A stretch of DNA of 6,979 nucleotides from Tannerella sp. GTDB taxonomy: Bacteria; Bacteroidota; Bacteroidia; Bacteroidales; Tannerellaceae. Of the stretch, positions 1 to 6,698 are shown one piece after another (position 1 is the stretch's first letter; each line of letters begins with the position of its first letter). The position numbers were made by a program, and so were the translations under genes. The DNA is taken from positions 1 to 6,979 of the forward strand of contig JAIRYY010000070.1 in NCBI GenBank assembly GCA_031267485.1. The letters are read 5' to 3'. Under the pieces are notes generated by a model. That model did not search any database and had not been told where the DNA came from. It saw only the letters and a list, made by a program, of their open reading frames with translations.

Positions 1-381
1 CGCGACGAATACCTGATTCGCCTGCCGGAAACGATCCTGCTGCGCGCCGAGGCCAAATGGCGCGGCGGCGACAACGCGGGAGCGGCAGCCGACATCAACC
101 TGCTGCGCGATCGCGCTCAGTGCGGGTACAGGGTGCAGCCGTCGGACGTCAGTCTTGATCTGATTCTCGATGAGCGCGCCCGCGAACTCGTCTACGAGGA
201 AACGCGCTGGAACACGCTGCTCCGCATGGGCGGAACGGTAGCCTCGGAACGCATCAAGAAGTATGCCTACTGGGACGACCCGCGCGCCACGCTGACAAAG
301 AACATCAACCTCTGGCCGATTCCGCAGCTCGTGATCGACACGAACAAGGACAAACCGATGGCACAAAATCCGGGATGGTAA
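1..381 (+). CDS. RagB/SusD family nutrient-binding outer membrane lipoprotein, C-terminal part
   Basis: The window opens inside this gene. Frame 1 is open from base 1 and ends in TAA at 379-381, giving the last 126 residues of a family whose members are usually about 450-650 residues long. SusD-like proteins are surface lipoproteins that bind glycans or peptides and cap a SusC TonB-dependent channel in the outer membrane. The visible part carries the hallmark TPR-like helix of the family, with IRLPETILLRAEAKW at residues 6-20 followed by DINLLRDRA (31-39). It then has ILDERARELVYEETRW (from about residue 55), matching the conserved helix with an Arg/Glu-rich start and a closing E-x-R, and it ends in QNPGW, the usual SusD C-terminus. 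Signal peptide, lipobox and SusC partner would lie upstream, outside the window. A strong terminator 20 bp after the stop suggests it is the last gene of its operon. Substrate cannot be inferred. Confidence 0.94.
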   Translation, partial: RDEYLIRLPETILLRAEAKWRGGDNAGAAADINLLRDRAQCGYRVQPSDVSLDLILDERARELVYEETRWNTLLRMGGTVASERIKKYAYWDDPRATLTKNINLWPIPQLVIDTNKDKPMAQNPGW

Positions 382-400
382 TTAATCCCTTTTATATCAC

Positions 401-447
401 GGACGCCCGGACAGCATTTATTGCTGTCCGGGCGTCCTTCTTTATTA
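401..447 (+). terminator. Strong intrinsic terminator after the SusD-like gene
   Basis: A perfect 16-bp stem joins GGACGCCCGGACAGCA (401-416) to its exact complement at 422-437, with a TTTAT loop, followed by the T-rich TTCTTTATT. This is a classic rho-independent terminator for the + strand operon. On the minus strand the hairpin is the same but the sequence after it is only weakly T-rich, so it is at best a poor stop for the convergent pepD transcript, for which no better terminator is visible in 448-547. Confidence 0.93.
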
Positions 448-547
448 CGGATATTCCGGTTTATTATACACATCTCACGGCGACGCACCGGTCTCTGTGC
501 CGGTATTGCGGGCGTCTATTGTACGGGCGATTTTCCCGCAGTCGTAC

Positions 548-2008
548 TTATACATTCCGGAGGATGTCGAGAAGGTGCTCCCACCATAGCGCGACGGTTT
601 TTATTTCGATGCGTTCGTCGGGCGAATGAACATCGCGCAGCGTGGGGCCGAAAGAAATCATGTCCAGGTGCGGGTATTTTTCAAGGAACAGGCCACATTC
701 CAGGCCGGCGTGTATGGCCATTATCAGGGCGTCTTTGCCGAAGAGCCTTTTGTAGCTTTCCTGCGCTGTCCGGAGTATTTTTGAACTGGGGTCGGGTTTC
801 CAGCCGGGATAGCCTTCGCCGTGTTCCACTTTGGCTCCGGCGAGCAGGAAGACGGACGCCACCTGGTCGGCGACTGCGTTTTTTTCCGATTCCGTCGAGC
901 TTCGCTGACTCGTCCCGACGATGATTTCGGATGGGCCGGACATTTTGACCGAAGCGAGGTTGGTGGATGTTTCGACAAGGCCCTCCACGTCGCGGCTCAT
1001 GCTGACGACGCCATGCGGACAGGCGAGCAGCGAAAGGATGAGCTTCTCCTTCAGCGCGCCGGGCAGGCACGTTGCGGGCACGTCCGTCGATTCCATGACG
1101 AGCCGCACGTCGCCGTCAACGCCTCTCAGCTCGTTTTCAATATCGGCGGCGAAATGGTTCAGCATGACGCGCACGTCCTCGCGGATTCCGGCGGACAGGC
1201 CGACGACGGCGCTGGCTTCGCGCGGTATCGCGTTGTGGAGATTGCCTCCCTCTATCGAGGCAAGCGTGAAAGGATGTTTTTCCTGCAGGCGGTACAGGAA
1301 ACGGACGAGGATTTTGTTTGCGTTGCCGCGTCCCTTGTGGATGTCGCATCCCGAATGGCCGCCGTTAAGGCCGGTTACCGTCAGGCGGAAATACTGTTCG
1401 GAGACGGGCGCCGTCGCGGCTTCACCGGTGAACGTGGCGACCGTTCCCTTGCCGCCGGCGCATCCGATGAAAATCTGTCCCTCGTCCTCACTGTCCAAAT
1501 TAAGCAGGATGCGTCCCGTCATGAAACCTTCCTCCAGGGCTTTGGCTCCCGTCAGCCCCGTTTCCTCGTCGACGGTGAAGAGACATTCGAGCGGCCCGTG
1601 TTCGATATCGCCGGATGTTATGATGGCCAGCGCGGCGGCCAGTCCGATTCCGTTGTCGGCGCCCAGCGTGGTGCCTTCGGCGCGCAGCCATTCGCCGTCG
1701 ACGACGGTCGTGATTGGGTCGCTGTCGAAATCGTGCCGGACGTTGCCGTTTTTCTCGCATACCATGTCGAGGTGCGCCTGCAGGATGACGGTCGGCAGGT
1801 GTTCTAAACCCTCCGTGGCCGGTTTGAACAGCAGGAGATTCCCCGCCCGGTCTTTTTTCAGGGCGATGCCGTGCCTGGCGGCGACTTCTTCGACGTACTT
1901 TATGATTTTACCCTCCTTTTTGGACGGGCGGGGTACCCGGGTAATTTCATGGAAATAATTCCACACCAATTTTGGTTCCAAATCTTTGATAATCATCTTA
2001 CTTTTCAT
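548..2008 (-). CDS. pepD: Cytosolic beta-alanyl/Xaa-His dipeptidase (PepD, peptidase family M20C)
   Basis: A complete 486-residue protein, matching the normal PepD length of about 485. PepD is a cytosolic di-zinc aminoacyl-histidine dipeptidase that splits a wide range of unblocked dipeptides, including carnosine-like ones, in the last step of peptide use. The metal-centre motifs are all present: QAHLDMV (H79, D81), GADNGIG (D118), TVDEETG (E148 catalytic base, E149 ligand), LDSED (D172) and, near the C-terminus, DVHSPDE (H461). These align with the residues known from Escherichia and Vibrio PepD. The lid domain lies between, with GGHSGCDIHKGRGNA (216-230), as in other M20C enzymes. The N-terminus LVWNYFHEITRVPRPSKKE is typical of the family. 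The ATG at 2008 was taken as start; a second ATG four codons in (1996) is equally possible, and neither has a clear Shine-Dalgarno, as is common in Bacteroidota. It is a single-gene unit with its own promoter. Confidence 0.97.
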   Translation of the reverse strand: MKSKMIIKDLEPKLVWNYFHEITRVPRPSKKEGKIIKYVEEVAARHGIALKKDRAGNLLLFKPATEGLEHLPTVILQAHLDMVCEKNGNVRHDFDSDPITTVVDGEWLRAEGTTLGADNGIGLAAALAIITSGDIEHGPLECLFTVDEETGLTGAKALEEGFMTGRILLNLDSEDEGQIFIGCAGGKGTVATFTGEAATAPVSEQYFRLTVTGLNGGHSGCDIHKGRGNANKILVRFLYRLQEKHPFTLASIEGGNLHNAIPREASAVVGLSAGIREDVRVMLNHFAADIENELRGVDGDVRLVMESTDVPATCLPGALKEKLILSLLACPHGVVSMSRDVEGLVETSTNLASVKMSGPSEIIVGTSQRSSTESEKNAVADQVASVFLLAGAKVEHGEGYPGWKPDPSSKILRTAQESYKRLFGKDALIMAIHAGLECGLFLEKYPHLDMISFGPTLRDVHSPDERIEIKTVALWWEHLLDILRNV

Positions 2009-2042
2009 TTTATAGTTAAAAATATGAACTGTTAAATTAGCA

Positions 2043-2050
2043 CAAATTTA
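2043..2050 (-). promoter_or_regulatory. Bacteroidota-type -7 promoter box for pepD
   Basis: Read on the minus strand the octamer is TAAATTTG, an exact match to the Bacteroidota -7 element TAnnTTTG. It lies 34 bp before the pepD ATG, so transcription would start near 2038 with a leader of about 30 nt. A clear -33 TTTG is missing at the usual spacing; a run of eight Ts (2064-2071 on the minus strand) lies slightly too close. The same octamer stands in front of addB. Confidence 0.65.
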
Positions 2051-2115
2051 CAGGCTTTGCCGGAAAAAAAATGAATTATTCGCCTTAAAATTATCGTACA
2101 TTGTATTTAAACGCT

Positions 2116-2123
2116 TATCTTTG
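2116..2123 (+). promoter_or_regulatory. Bacteroidota-type -7 promoter box for the small membrane protein-ompH operon
   Basis: TATCTTTG exactly fits TAnnTTTG. It ends 21 bp before the ATG at 2145, placing transcription start near 2127-2130 and giving a short, A-rich leader (2131-2144). A-rich leaders stand in for Shine-Dalgarno sites in this phylum. Only a weak -33 candidate (TTAT, 2091-2094, 21-bp spacing) is visible. It is back to back with the pepD promoter, with about 65 bp between the two -7 boxes. Confidence 0.7.
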
Positions 2124-2144
2124 CGTCCACAAATATAAAAACAA

Positions 2145-2360
2145 ATGCTTGAAGTTGTTGTTTTGAGTATGATAATTCTTACCGTATGCACTGTCATGTT
2201 GTGCATACGGATAATAATCAGGAAGGATGGAAAGTTTCCCGACACGCACGTCGGAGGCAATCCGGCATTGGGGAAGAAAGGTATCGGATGCGCCCGGACA
2301 CAGGATTTTGAGGCCGGTCTGCGGATGAATCTTTTTGAACGTTTGGAAAGGAATGTTTGA
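2145..2360 (+). CDS. Small single-pass membrane protein of unknown function, first gene of the ompH operon
   Basis: This 71-residue protein is one hydrophobic helix (about residues 3-25, VVVLSMIILTVCTVMLCIRI) followed by a basic stretch IRKDGK and a 40-residue soluble tail. The positive charges after the helix predict that the tail faces the cytoplasm and the N-terminus faces outward. The tail has the pattern FPDTHVGGNPALGKKGIGCARTQD (split as FPDTHVGG, residues 31-38, and GIGCARTQD, 46-54), which looks like a conserved motif with a single Cys at 49. It resembles small hypothetical proteins I recall from Bacteroidales, but I cannot name a function. Support for it being real: an exact -7 promoter box just upstream, an A-rich leader, GC-rich coding composition, no overlap with another gene, and only 12 bp to the ATG of the ompH-like gene, so both are probably co-transcribed. 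Confidence 0.78.
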   Translation: MLEVVVLSMIILTVCTVMLCIRIIIRKDGKFPDTHVGGNPALGKKGIGCARTQDFEAGLRMNLFERLERNV

Positions 2361-2372
2361 ATATTAATTATA

Positions 2373-3005
2373 ATGGATATGAAGGAAAAGGTACATTATG
2401 TAATTGAAGCGGCGCTTGCTGTCGCCGTGATTGTTTTGTTTGTCTTACAGTTTTCGGGTAACAGGAAATCAACTCCCTCGAATGCTGCCGCGACCGGCGG
2501 CGATTCCGCATGGGGGAGTACAATGCCCATTGCCTTTATTGACGTCGATTCGCTCATGTCGAACTATGTCTATTCGATTGATTTGAATGAGCAGATAACG
2601 AAGAAGTATGAAAATTCGCGCGCCAGCCTGACGGAGAAACTTCGCAAGCTGCAGACCGAAGTGGCCGATTTTCAGCGCAAGGTCGAAACCGGCTCGTTTA
2701 TTTCGCGCGAGAGGGCGGAATCGGAACAGCAGCGCCTGATGAAAAAAGACCAGGAGCTGCAGGAACTGCAGGCGCAGATGTCACAGGAACTTGGCGAGGA
2801 ACAGGCGCGCATGAACGAGGAACTGCGCAGGACTATCATCGCGCAGCTGCGGGAATTTAACAGAGGCAAAGGCTTTCAGGTTGTTTACGGAAAGATGAAT
2901 GATAACATCCTGTATGCCGATGATGCATATAATATCACGGGAGAGGTGATTGAGTTCCTCAACCGTCAGCATGCGTCGTCTCCCGCGGCCAGGACCGACG
3001 AATGA
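2373..3005 (+). CDS. OmpH/Skp family periplasmic chaperone, membrane-anchored
   Basis: A complete 210-residue protein of the Skp/OmpH family, trimeric periplasmic holdases that keep unfolded outer-membrane proteins soluble on the way to the BAM complex. The Skp-like domain starts at IAFIDVDSLMSNY (53-65), the usual first strand. It continues through a long charged coiled coil rich in Glu, Gln, Lys and Arg (about 74-160) that forms the tentacle, and returns with FQVVYGKMNDNILYADDAYNIT (168-189), the typical closing strand and helix. The N-terminus has KEK, then a hydrophobic segment at about 10-28 (VIEAALAVAVIVLFVLQF), followed by a low-complexity linker (residues 29-50). There is no clear AxA signal-peptidase site and no lipobox Cys, so it may stay anchored in the inner membrane rather than being released. 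It follows the small membrane protein by 12 bp and ends before a strong terminator. A second ATG at 2379 is an alternative start. Confidence 0.94.
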   Translation: MDMKEKVHYVIEAALAVAVIVLFVLQFSGNRKSTPSNAAATGGDSAWGSTMPIAFIDVDSLMSNYVYSIDLNEQITKKYENSRASLTEKLRKLQTEVADFQRKVETGSFISRERAESEQQRLMKKDQELQELQAQMSQELGEEQARMNEELRRTIIAQLREFNRGKGFQVVYGKMNDNILYADDAYNITGEVIEFLNRQHASSPAARTDE

Positions 3006-3032
3006 TTCCGGCTTGTGCGTCTGTGCGGGAAG

Positions 3033-3073
3033 AAAGAAAGGGGCTTTTGAAGAAAAACCCCTTTCTTTTTAAT
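3033..3073. terminator. Bidirectional intrinsic terminator between ompH and the Rpn-type pseudogene
   Basis: AAAGAAAGGGG (3033-3043) pairs perfectly with CCCCTTTCTTT (3058-3068). Past one mismatch the stem can be extended by TTTT/AAAA pairs inside the loop. On the + strand the stem is followed by TTTTT, and on the minus strand the stem's own 3' arm plus CTT gives a T-rich tail. It starts 28 bp after the ompH stop. On the minus strand it begins directly at the stop codon of the Rpn-type gene, so one hairpin probably serves both convergent units. Confidence 0.88.
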
Positions 3074-3690
3074 TGTTGCCGAGGATTTTGTTCACTTCCT
3101 CAACAGACAAATCGGTCAGTTCGGCAATCTCTTCAGCAGATTTGTTTTTCCCTGACAGCTTCAGGACAAAATTCACCTGCGCTTTCTGCAAACCTTTCTT
3201 CTCGCCCATGGCCAGGCCTTTCCTTGTGGCGGCATTGACGCTGCTGTTGAAATCCAGCATGGCCATTTCCCTCATTTCGTAGAGGCGCAGCATTTCGCTG
3301 TCCTGCGAAACCGTCATGATTTTTTTATGCGCTTTTTCTATTGATGTATCCATTTCTATTATTTTTTGTATGGTTTTATCACTTGCGTTTTTATCAAAAA
3401 ATGTCAGCCACCGGTGAAGTTTGTTATGCTCAATATCTTTTTCCCGCAGACGCCGGAACTTGACCATATCGAGGAAATGTATTTCCAGTACGTCCGTGAG
3501 CATGTAATCCTTATTACTGTCCTCCCACAGGTGAAAGCATGCATGAACTTCATTTATCGAAAGCATTTCGGCGTTAATGATGTTGATGGTTATCACCCGG
3601 GGCAACAAGAAGCTGCTCTTCATCGCCTTTCTCGCCCATATATTTCATGAACAGAAAATCGTTCAGCGGATTTAATCTCGTCCTATTCAT
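3069..3690 (-). pseudogene. Rpn family recombination-promoting nuclease/putative transposase, internally deleted and frameshifted
   Basis: Two reading frames together give the two ends of a PD-(D/E)XK Rpn/PDDEXK_2 protein. The ATG at 3690 opens LNPLNDFLFMKYMGEKG, the family N-terminus, which runs through DEEQLL and then leaves the family pattern, stopping at 3574. The overlapping frame, open from an ATG at 3623 to TAA at 3069 (184 residues), starts with LLPRVITINIINAEM, VHACFHL and LTDVLEIHFLDMVKF. In intact members these follow the nuclease core ('PVi.I.iL' then 'leihfleL.KF'). The C-terminal helical part, the RKGLAMGEKKG repeat-like stretch and the final AEEIAELTDLSVEEVNKIL are also family features. 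Roughly 80-95 residues expected between the two parts, carrying the catalytic D...E-x-Q/K residues, are absent, and the frames differ by one. I infer a deletion near 3595-3620 that removed the core. Intact relatives are about 280-350 residues. The 184-residue frame could still be translated but would have no nuclease site. Confidence 0.85.
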
Positions 3691-3713
3691 CTTTCCGGTC
3701 TTTATTACTGCCA

Positions 3714-3745
3714 CAAATGTAATACTATTTCGCCAGCGTGACAAG
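3714..3745 (-). promoter_or_regulatory. Promoter of the Rpn-type pseudogene (-33/-7, Bacteroidota type)
   Basis: On the minus strand CTTG (3742-3745), a 20-bp spacer and TACATTTG (3714-3721) match the consensus TTTG-N19-21-TAnnTTTG at seven of eight fixed positions. The -7 box ends 23 bp before the ATG at 3690. The promoter seems intact although the gene is broken. Confidence 0.7.
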
Positions 3746-3778
3746 CCTGTGATGAAATAAAAATAATTTTGCGTGCTG

Positions 3779-6649
3779 TTACCTGCCGCAGATGCCTGTG
3801 AAAGGGCAGTATTCACAGACTTTTGTATTTTGCGTCCGGGTGAAAGGTTTTTCCGCGTCGAAGAGGCTGTTAAGGCTTGTGCGCAGGTTTTCTTCAAAGT
3901 CTTCGTAATGGCCGCAGAAGTTTTCGATTACCGTTTTTTCCCGTCCGCTGATTTGGCGAATGGAGGGGTCGAACGCTGCCTGTCCGAAAAGGCTGCGCAT
4001 GTAATAGACGGCTGGCCGGATGTTTTTTTCTCCGGTTTCACGCGCGTATATCCAGGCGTAGAGGAAGACCTGCATGACGGCTTTTTTACGTTCTTTCGCC
4101 GCCGGGTCGAAGAGGTCGCTCATTGTTTCGAAAGTGAGCGACGACGGGCGGCCGCTTTTGTAATCCGTGATGCGGACGGTGTCGCCGGTGCGGTCTATTC
4201 TGTCGATGAATCCTTTTATCCGTATTTTACGGCCGCCGGCTATCTCCAGAGATGTGCGGTAAAGTTTTTCGGAATCGACGTAGACGAACGGCGGAAGCGA
4301 GCGGTCGTATTCGAGCGCTTTGCAGGCGTATTTGCGGATGGTTTCGCCATAGAGGTAGGCCTGCCCTGTGAGCGGGAGGGGCTTTTCGGTGTGGAAAAAA
4401 ATTTCGGCGAAAGCCTGCTGCAGAATTGCGGTCATGGTGTTCTCCCGCGCGGCGAGGCGAAGCAGGTCGGCGGTGACCGTTTTGCCGCGCAGGGGTTCGC
4501 ATGCGAGTTCCATGACGCGGTGAAGTATGGTGCCGAAGATGTCGTTTTCGAGCGTTTCGCTGACGGCGGCGTCCTCGTCAATGCGTTTGAGCATGGAGAA
4601 ATAGAATTTGAGCGGACAGTCGAGGTAAATGTTGATGGCGGAGGCGGAAAGGCTTCTTTCCGTTTCATAGGCGGCCAGCAGGCGCATGGCGTCGCCGTCC
4701 TTGTCGACGCGGAGCGGTTCGAGGTGCGGGGGGGAGATGCGGTAGACGGACAGTTTCTGCCGCACAGTCGTTTTGTAATGATACATCAGCTGATGCACGA
4801 AGCGGCTTACCTCGCCGCTCTGAAGCCCGCCGGTGCGCGTGTCGTAGAGCATCGTCACCTTTTTCGCACGGTATATCATGCGGTAAAAATGATAGGCCCA
4901 TACGGCGTCGCGGTGTTCCTGCGAGGGGAGTCCGAAGCCTTTGCGCAGATGACGGGGAATGAAGGAGGAGGCGGAGGAGGCGGACGGAAATATGCCTTCG
5001 TTCACGGAGAGGATGATGATGTTTTCGAAGTCGAGCACACGCGTTTCGAGCGTCCCCATAATCTGGAGGCCGGAGAGGGGTTCGCCGTAAAACGGTATTT
5101 TCACGAAGTCCGTCATCTGTCGCAGCAGCCTGAAACAGGCGACGGTCGACATCTCCGTTCCCGCCTCGCGCATCAGTTCTCCCATGCGGTTTATCATCGA
5201 ACGGTAGTGGTGGAGATATTCGCGTTCCAGCGCGGCGGCGTCGACGGCTGTCTCATCATCCGCGCCGGCGGCGGGTGCGGCTGATGACAGGCAGGCGCTC
5301 AGGTATGCGATAATTTCCGTCAGGCAGGCGATGGTTTCGGCGGCTGTGGCGGGTGCGGAGAAGAGCAGTTTCAGCAGGGGGGCGGTTTCGAGGGATGACA
5401 GGGGGATGTATGCCTGATTGCGTTCGGTGATGTTTTTTATAAGGGCGGCGGTTTCGGCGGGCAGGACGGAGGACACGTATCTGTGCCGCAGGACGGCGGT
5501 CACGTCGCGGTGGTGGAAGTGCACCTGTCCGTCCGTCCGCCGGATGTTCTTCTGCAATGACTGCAGCGTGTTCATCAGCGTGGCTACAGGCGTGCCGGAG
5601 AGCGGGTAGCCGAGTGTGACATTGATGCGGGATACGGTTTCGGGTATGGAGTTCAGCACGGGCATGAGGAGCTGTTCGTCGGGCAGCACAATCGCGGTCC
5701 GCATCGCGGCGCCGGCGGTTTCTCCCTCCGGCAGTTCTCCGAGCAGGGCGCCGGCCTGTTTTGCCTGTCCGATACGGGAGGGGATGCCGATGATTTCGAA
5801 CCGGGTCTGCTCCGGGGTTTCTTCCGGCAGGGCGTATTCCGACGGGAACATGCGGAGGTTTTCCGTCACAAAAAAGGAGGCGCGGTTGTCGGTATCTCTT
5901 ATTTTTTCGGATGCGTAATCCCAGTAGAAGTCGGCGACGCCCTGTTCCTTCAGGTGTTGGAGGAGCGCTCTTTCCGCCGCCGTAAGGGCGTTGAGGCCGG
6001 TGAAGACGATTTTCCGGAAGGGAAGAGGCGGCAGTTTTTCAAGGTTTTCGGCGACTTCGCGGTAAATCATGCCCTCGTATGCCAGCCCTTCGGCGGCGAG
6101 CCGCTCGCGCAACTCCGCATAGACGGGATAGAGCAGTTCCCATGCGTGCAGGAAAAACTGCCGGTTGGCGTCGCTGCCGTCGATTTCGCGCGCGAATGAC
6201 GACCAGAAAGAGCGTATGGCCTGTATCTGCGAGGGGGTGAGCGAGGAGAATTGCCGGTCGATGCGGTTCAGGTCGGTGACATTGGTGAAGAGCTGCCGGG
6301 CGTCGACGAGGTATTTGTCCACATCGTCGAAATCGTTCAGCAGCATTTCGCCCCAGCAGATAAAGTCGTCGAACGTCTCGTCCGTGCCGCTTTGCCGCCT
6401 GTAGATGTCGTAGAGCATGAACAGGAGCTTTATCCGGTCGGCAGGCTGCTTCGGACTGAGCCGGCGGAAGAGGTCGTCGATGGTCATTATGGACGGCGAA
6501 AAGAGCGGCCGTCCGGCTACTTCGGAGAGGTATCTGCGGAAGAATATCCCCGAACGCCGGTTGGGAAAGACAAACGCCAGGCGGCGTATTTCCGCGCCAT
6601 AACGGTCGAGGAAGAGGGTTGCTATCTGTTTCAAAAAGGGTGTCATCAT
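3779..6649 (-). CDS. addB: AddB-type PD-(D/E)XK exonuclease subunit with iron-sulphur cluster (recombination repair)
   Basis: About 956 residues. The protein is the AddB-like half of an AddAB/RexAB helicase-nuclease, which resects double-strand ends for RecA-dependent repair in the cytoplasm. Counting from the ATG at 6649, the N-terminal inactive-helicase region has FVFPNRRSGIFFRRYL (about 26-41), typical of the Bacteroidota form, with no Walker A motif. The C-terminal RecB-family nuclease has GTILHRVME (H710), KGFIDRID (D816), ITDYKSG (D829, K831) and MQVFLYAW (Q860). Four cysteines match the AddB 4Fe-4S pattern: C678 in LDCPLKFYF, then C945-x2-C948-x5-C954 at the very end. All catalytic and cluster residues are thus present. 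The frame can be extended to a TTG at 6661, but two ATGs (6649, 6646) right before TPFLKQIA are better starts; no clear Shine-Dalgarno is seen. The expected AddA helicase gene is not adjacent on either side within the window. It is shorter than Firmicutes AddB (about 1160 residues), as usual in this phylum. Confidence 0.92.
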   Translation of the reverse strand: MMTPFLKQIATLFLDRYGAEIRRLAFVFPNRRSGIFFRRYLSEVAGRPLFSPSIMTIDDLFRRLSPKQPADRIKLLFMLYDIYRRQSGTDETFDDFICWGEMLLNDFDDVDKYLVDARQLFTNVTDLNRIDRQFSSLTPSQIQAIRSFWSSFAREIDGSDANRQFFLHAWELLYPVYAELRERLAAEGLAYEGMIYREVAENLEKLPPLPFRKIVFTGLNALTAAERALLQHLKEQGVADFYWDYASEKIRDTDNRASFFVTENLRMFPSEYALPEETPEQTRFEIIGIPSRIGQAKQAGALLGELPEGETAGAAMRTAIVLPDEQLLMPVLNSIPETVSRINVTLGYPLSGTPVATLMNTLQSLQKNIRRTDGQVHFHHRDVTAVLRHRYVSSVLPAETAALIKNITERNQAYIPLSSLETAPLLKLLFSAPATAAETIACLTEIIAYLSACLSSAAPAAGADDETAVDAAALEREYLHHYRSMINRMGELMREAGTEMSTVACFRLLRQMTDFVKIPFYGEPLSGLQIMGTLETRVLDFENIIILSVNEGIFPSASSASSFIPRHLRKGFGLPSQEHRDAVWAYHFYRMIYRAKKVTMLYDTRTGGLQSGEVSRFVHQLMYHYKTTVRQKLSVYRISPPHLEPLRVDKDGDAMRLLAAYETERSLSASAINIYLDCPLKFYFSMLKRIDEDAAVSETLENDIFGTILHRVMELACEPLRGKTVTADLLRLAARENTMTAILQQAFAEIFFHTEKPLPLTGQAYLYGETIRKYACKALEYDRSLPPFVYVDSEKLYRTSLEIAGGRKIRIKGFIDRIDRTGDTVRITDYKSGRPSSLTFETMSDLFDPAAKERKKAVMQVFLYAWIYARETGEKNIRPAVYYMRSLFGQAAFDPSIRQISGREKTVIENFCGHYEDFEENLRTSLNSLFDAEKPFTRTQNTKVCEYCPFTGICGR

Positions 6650-6659
6650 ATTGTTTTTC

Positions 6660-6698
6660 AAAAAATCCGGCTACAAATTTAGCTAAAAAATCCGGTTA
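6660..6698. repeat. Pair of 14-bp direct repeats flanking the addB -7 box
   Basis: AAAAAATCCGGCTA (6660-6673) and AAAAAATCCGGTTA (6685-6698) differ at one base and are 25 bp apart start to start. The -7 box lies exactly between them, so one copy covers the start point and leader and the other lies just upstream of the -7 element. They could be operator half-sites or a small duplication; function is unknown. Confidence 0.5.
6674..6681 (-). promoter_or_regulatory. Bacteroidota-type -7 promoter box for addB
   Basis: TAAATTTG on the minus strand is an exact TAnnTTTG and identical to the box before pepD. It lies 24 bp ahead of the ATG at 6649, implying a leader of about 20 nt. This supports the ATG over the TTG at 6661, which would leave a leader of under 10 nt. 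No good -33 element is visible. The box sits between the two copies of a 14-bp direct repeat. Confidence 0.65.

Noticed and set aside
487..504. Small inverted repeat ACCGG/CCGGT downstream of the pepD stop
   Set aside because: Only a 5-bp stem and no T-run on the minus strand, so it is not a convincing pepD terminator.
821..1958. Long + strand open frames of 328 and 345 codons opposite pepD
   Set aside because: They run antisense to a full-length pepD with every catalytic motif; long antisense frames are expected in GC-rich coding DNA, and their translations show no family motif.
3764..3771. Exact + strand -7 box TAATTTTG
   Set aside because: It points into the antisense strand of addB with no + gene downstream; AT-rich spacers give such matches by chance.
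3773..5284. 503-codon + strand open frame opposite addB
   Set aside because: It is a mirror of addB codon bias, with low-complexity Gly, Val, Phe and Arg stretches and no promoter or recognisable domain. The minus-strand nuclease is clearly the real gene.
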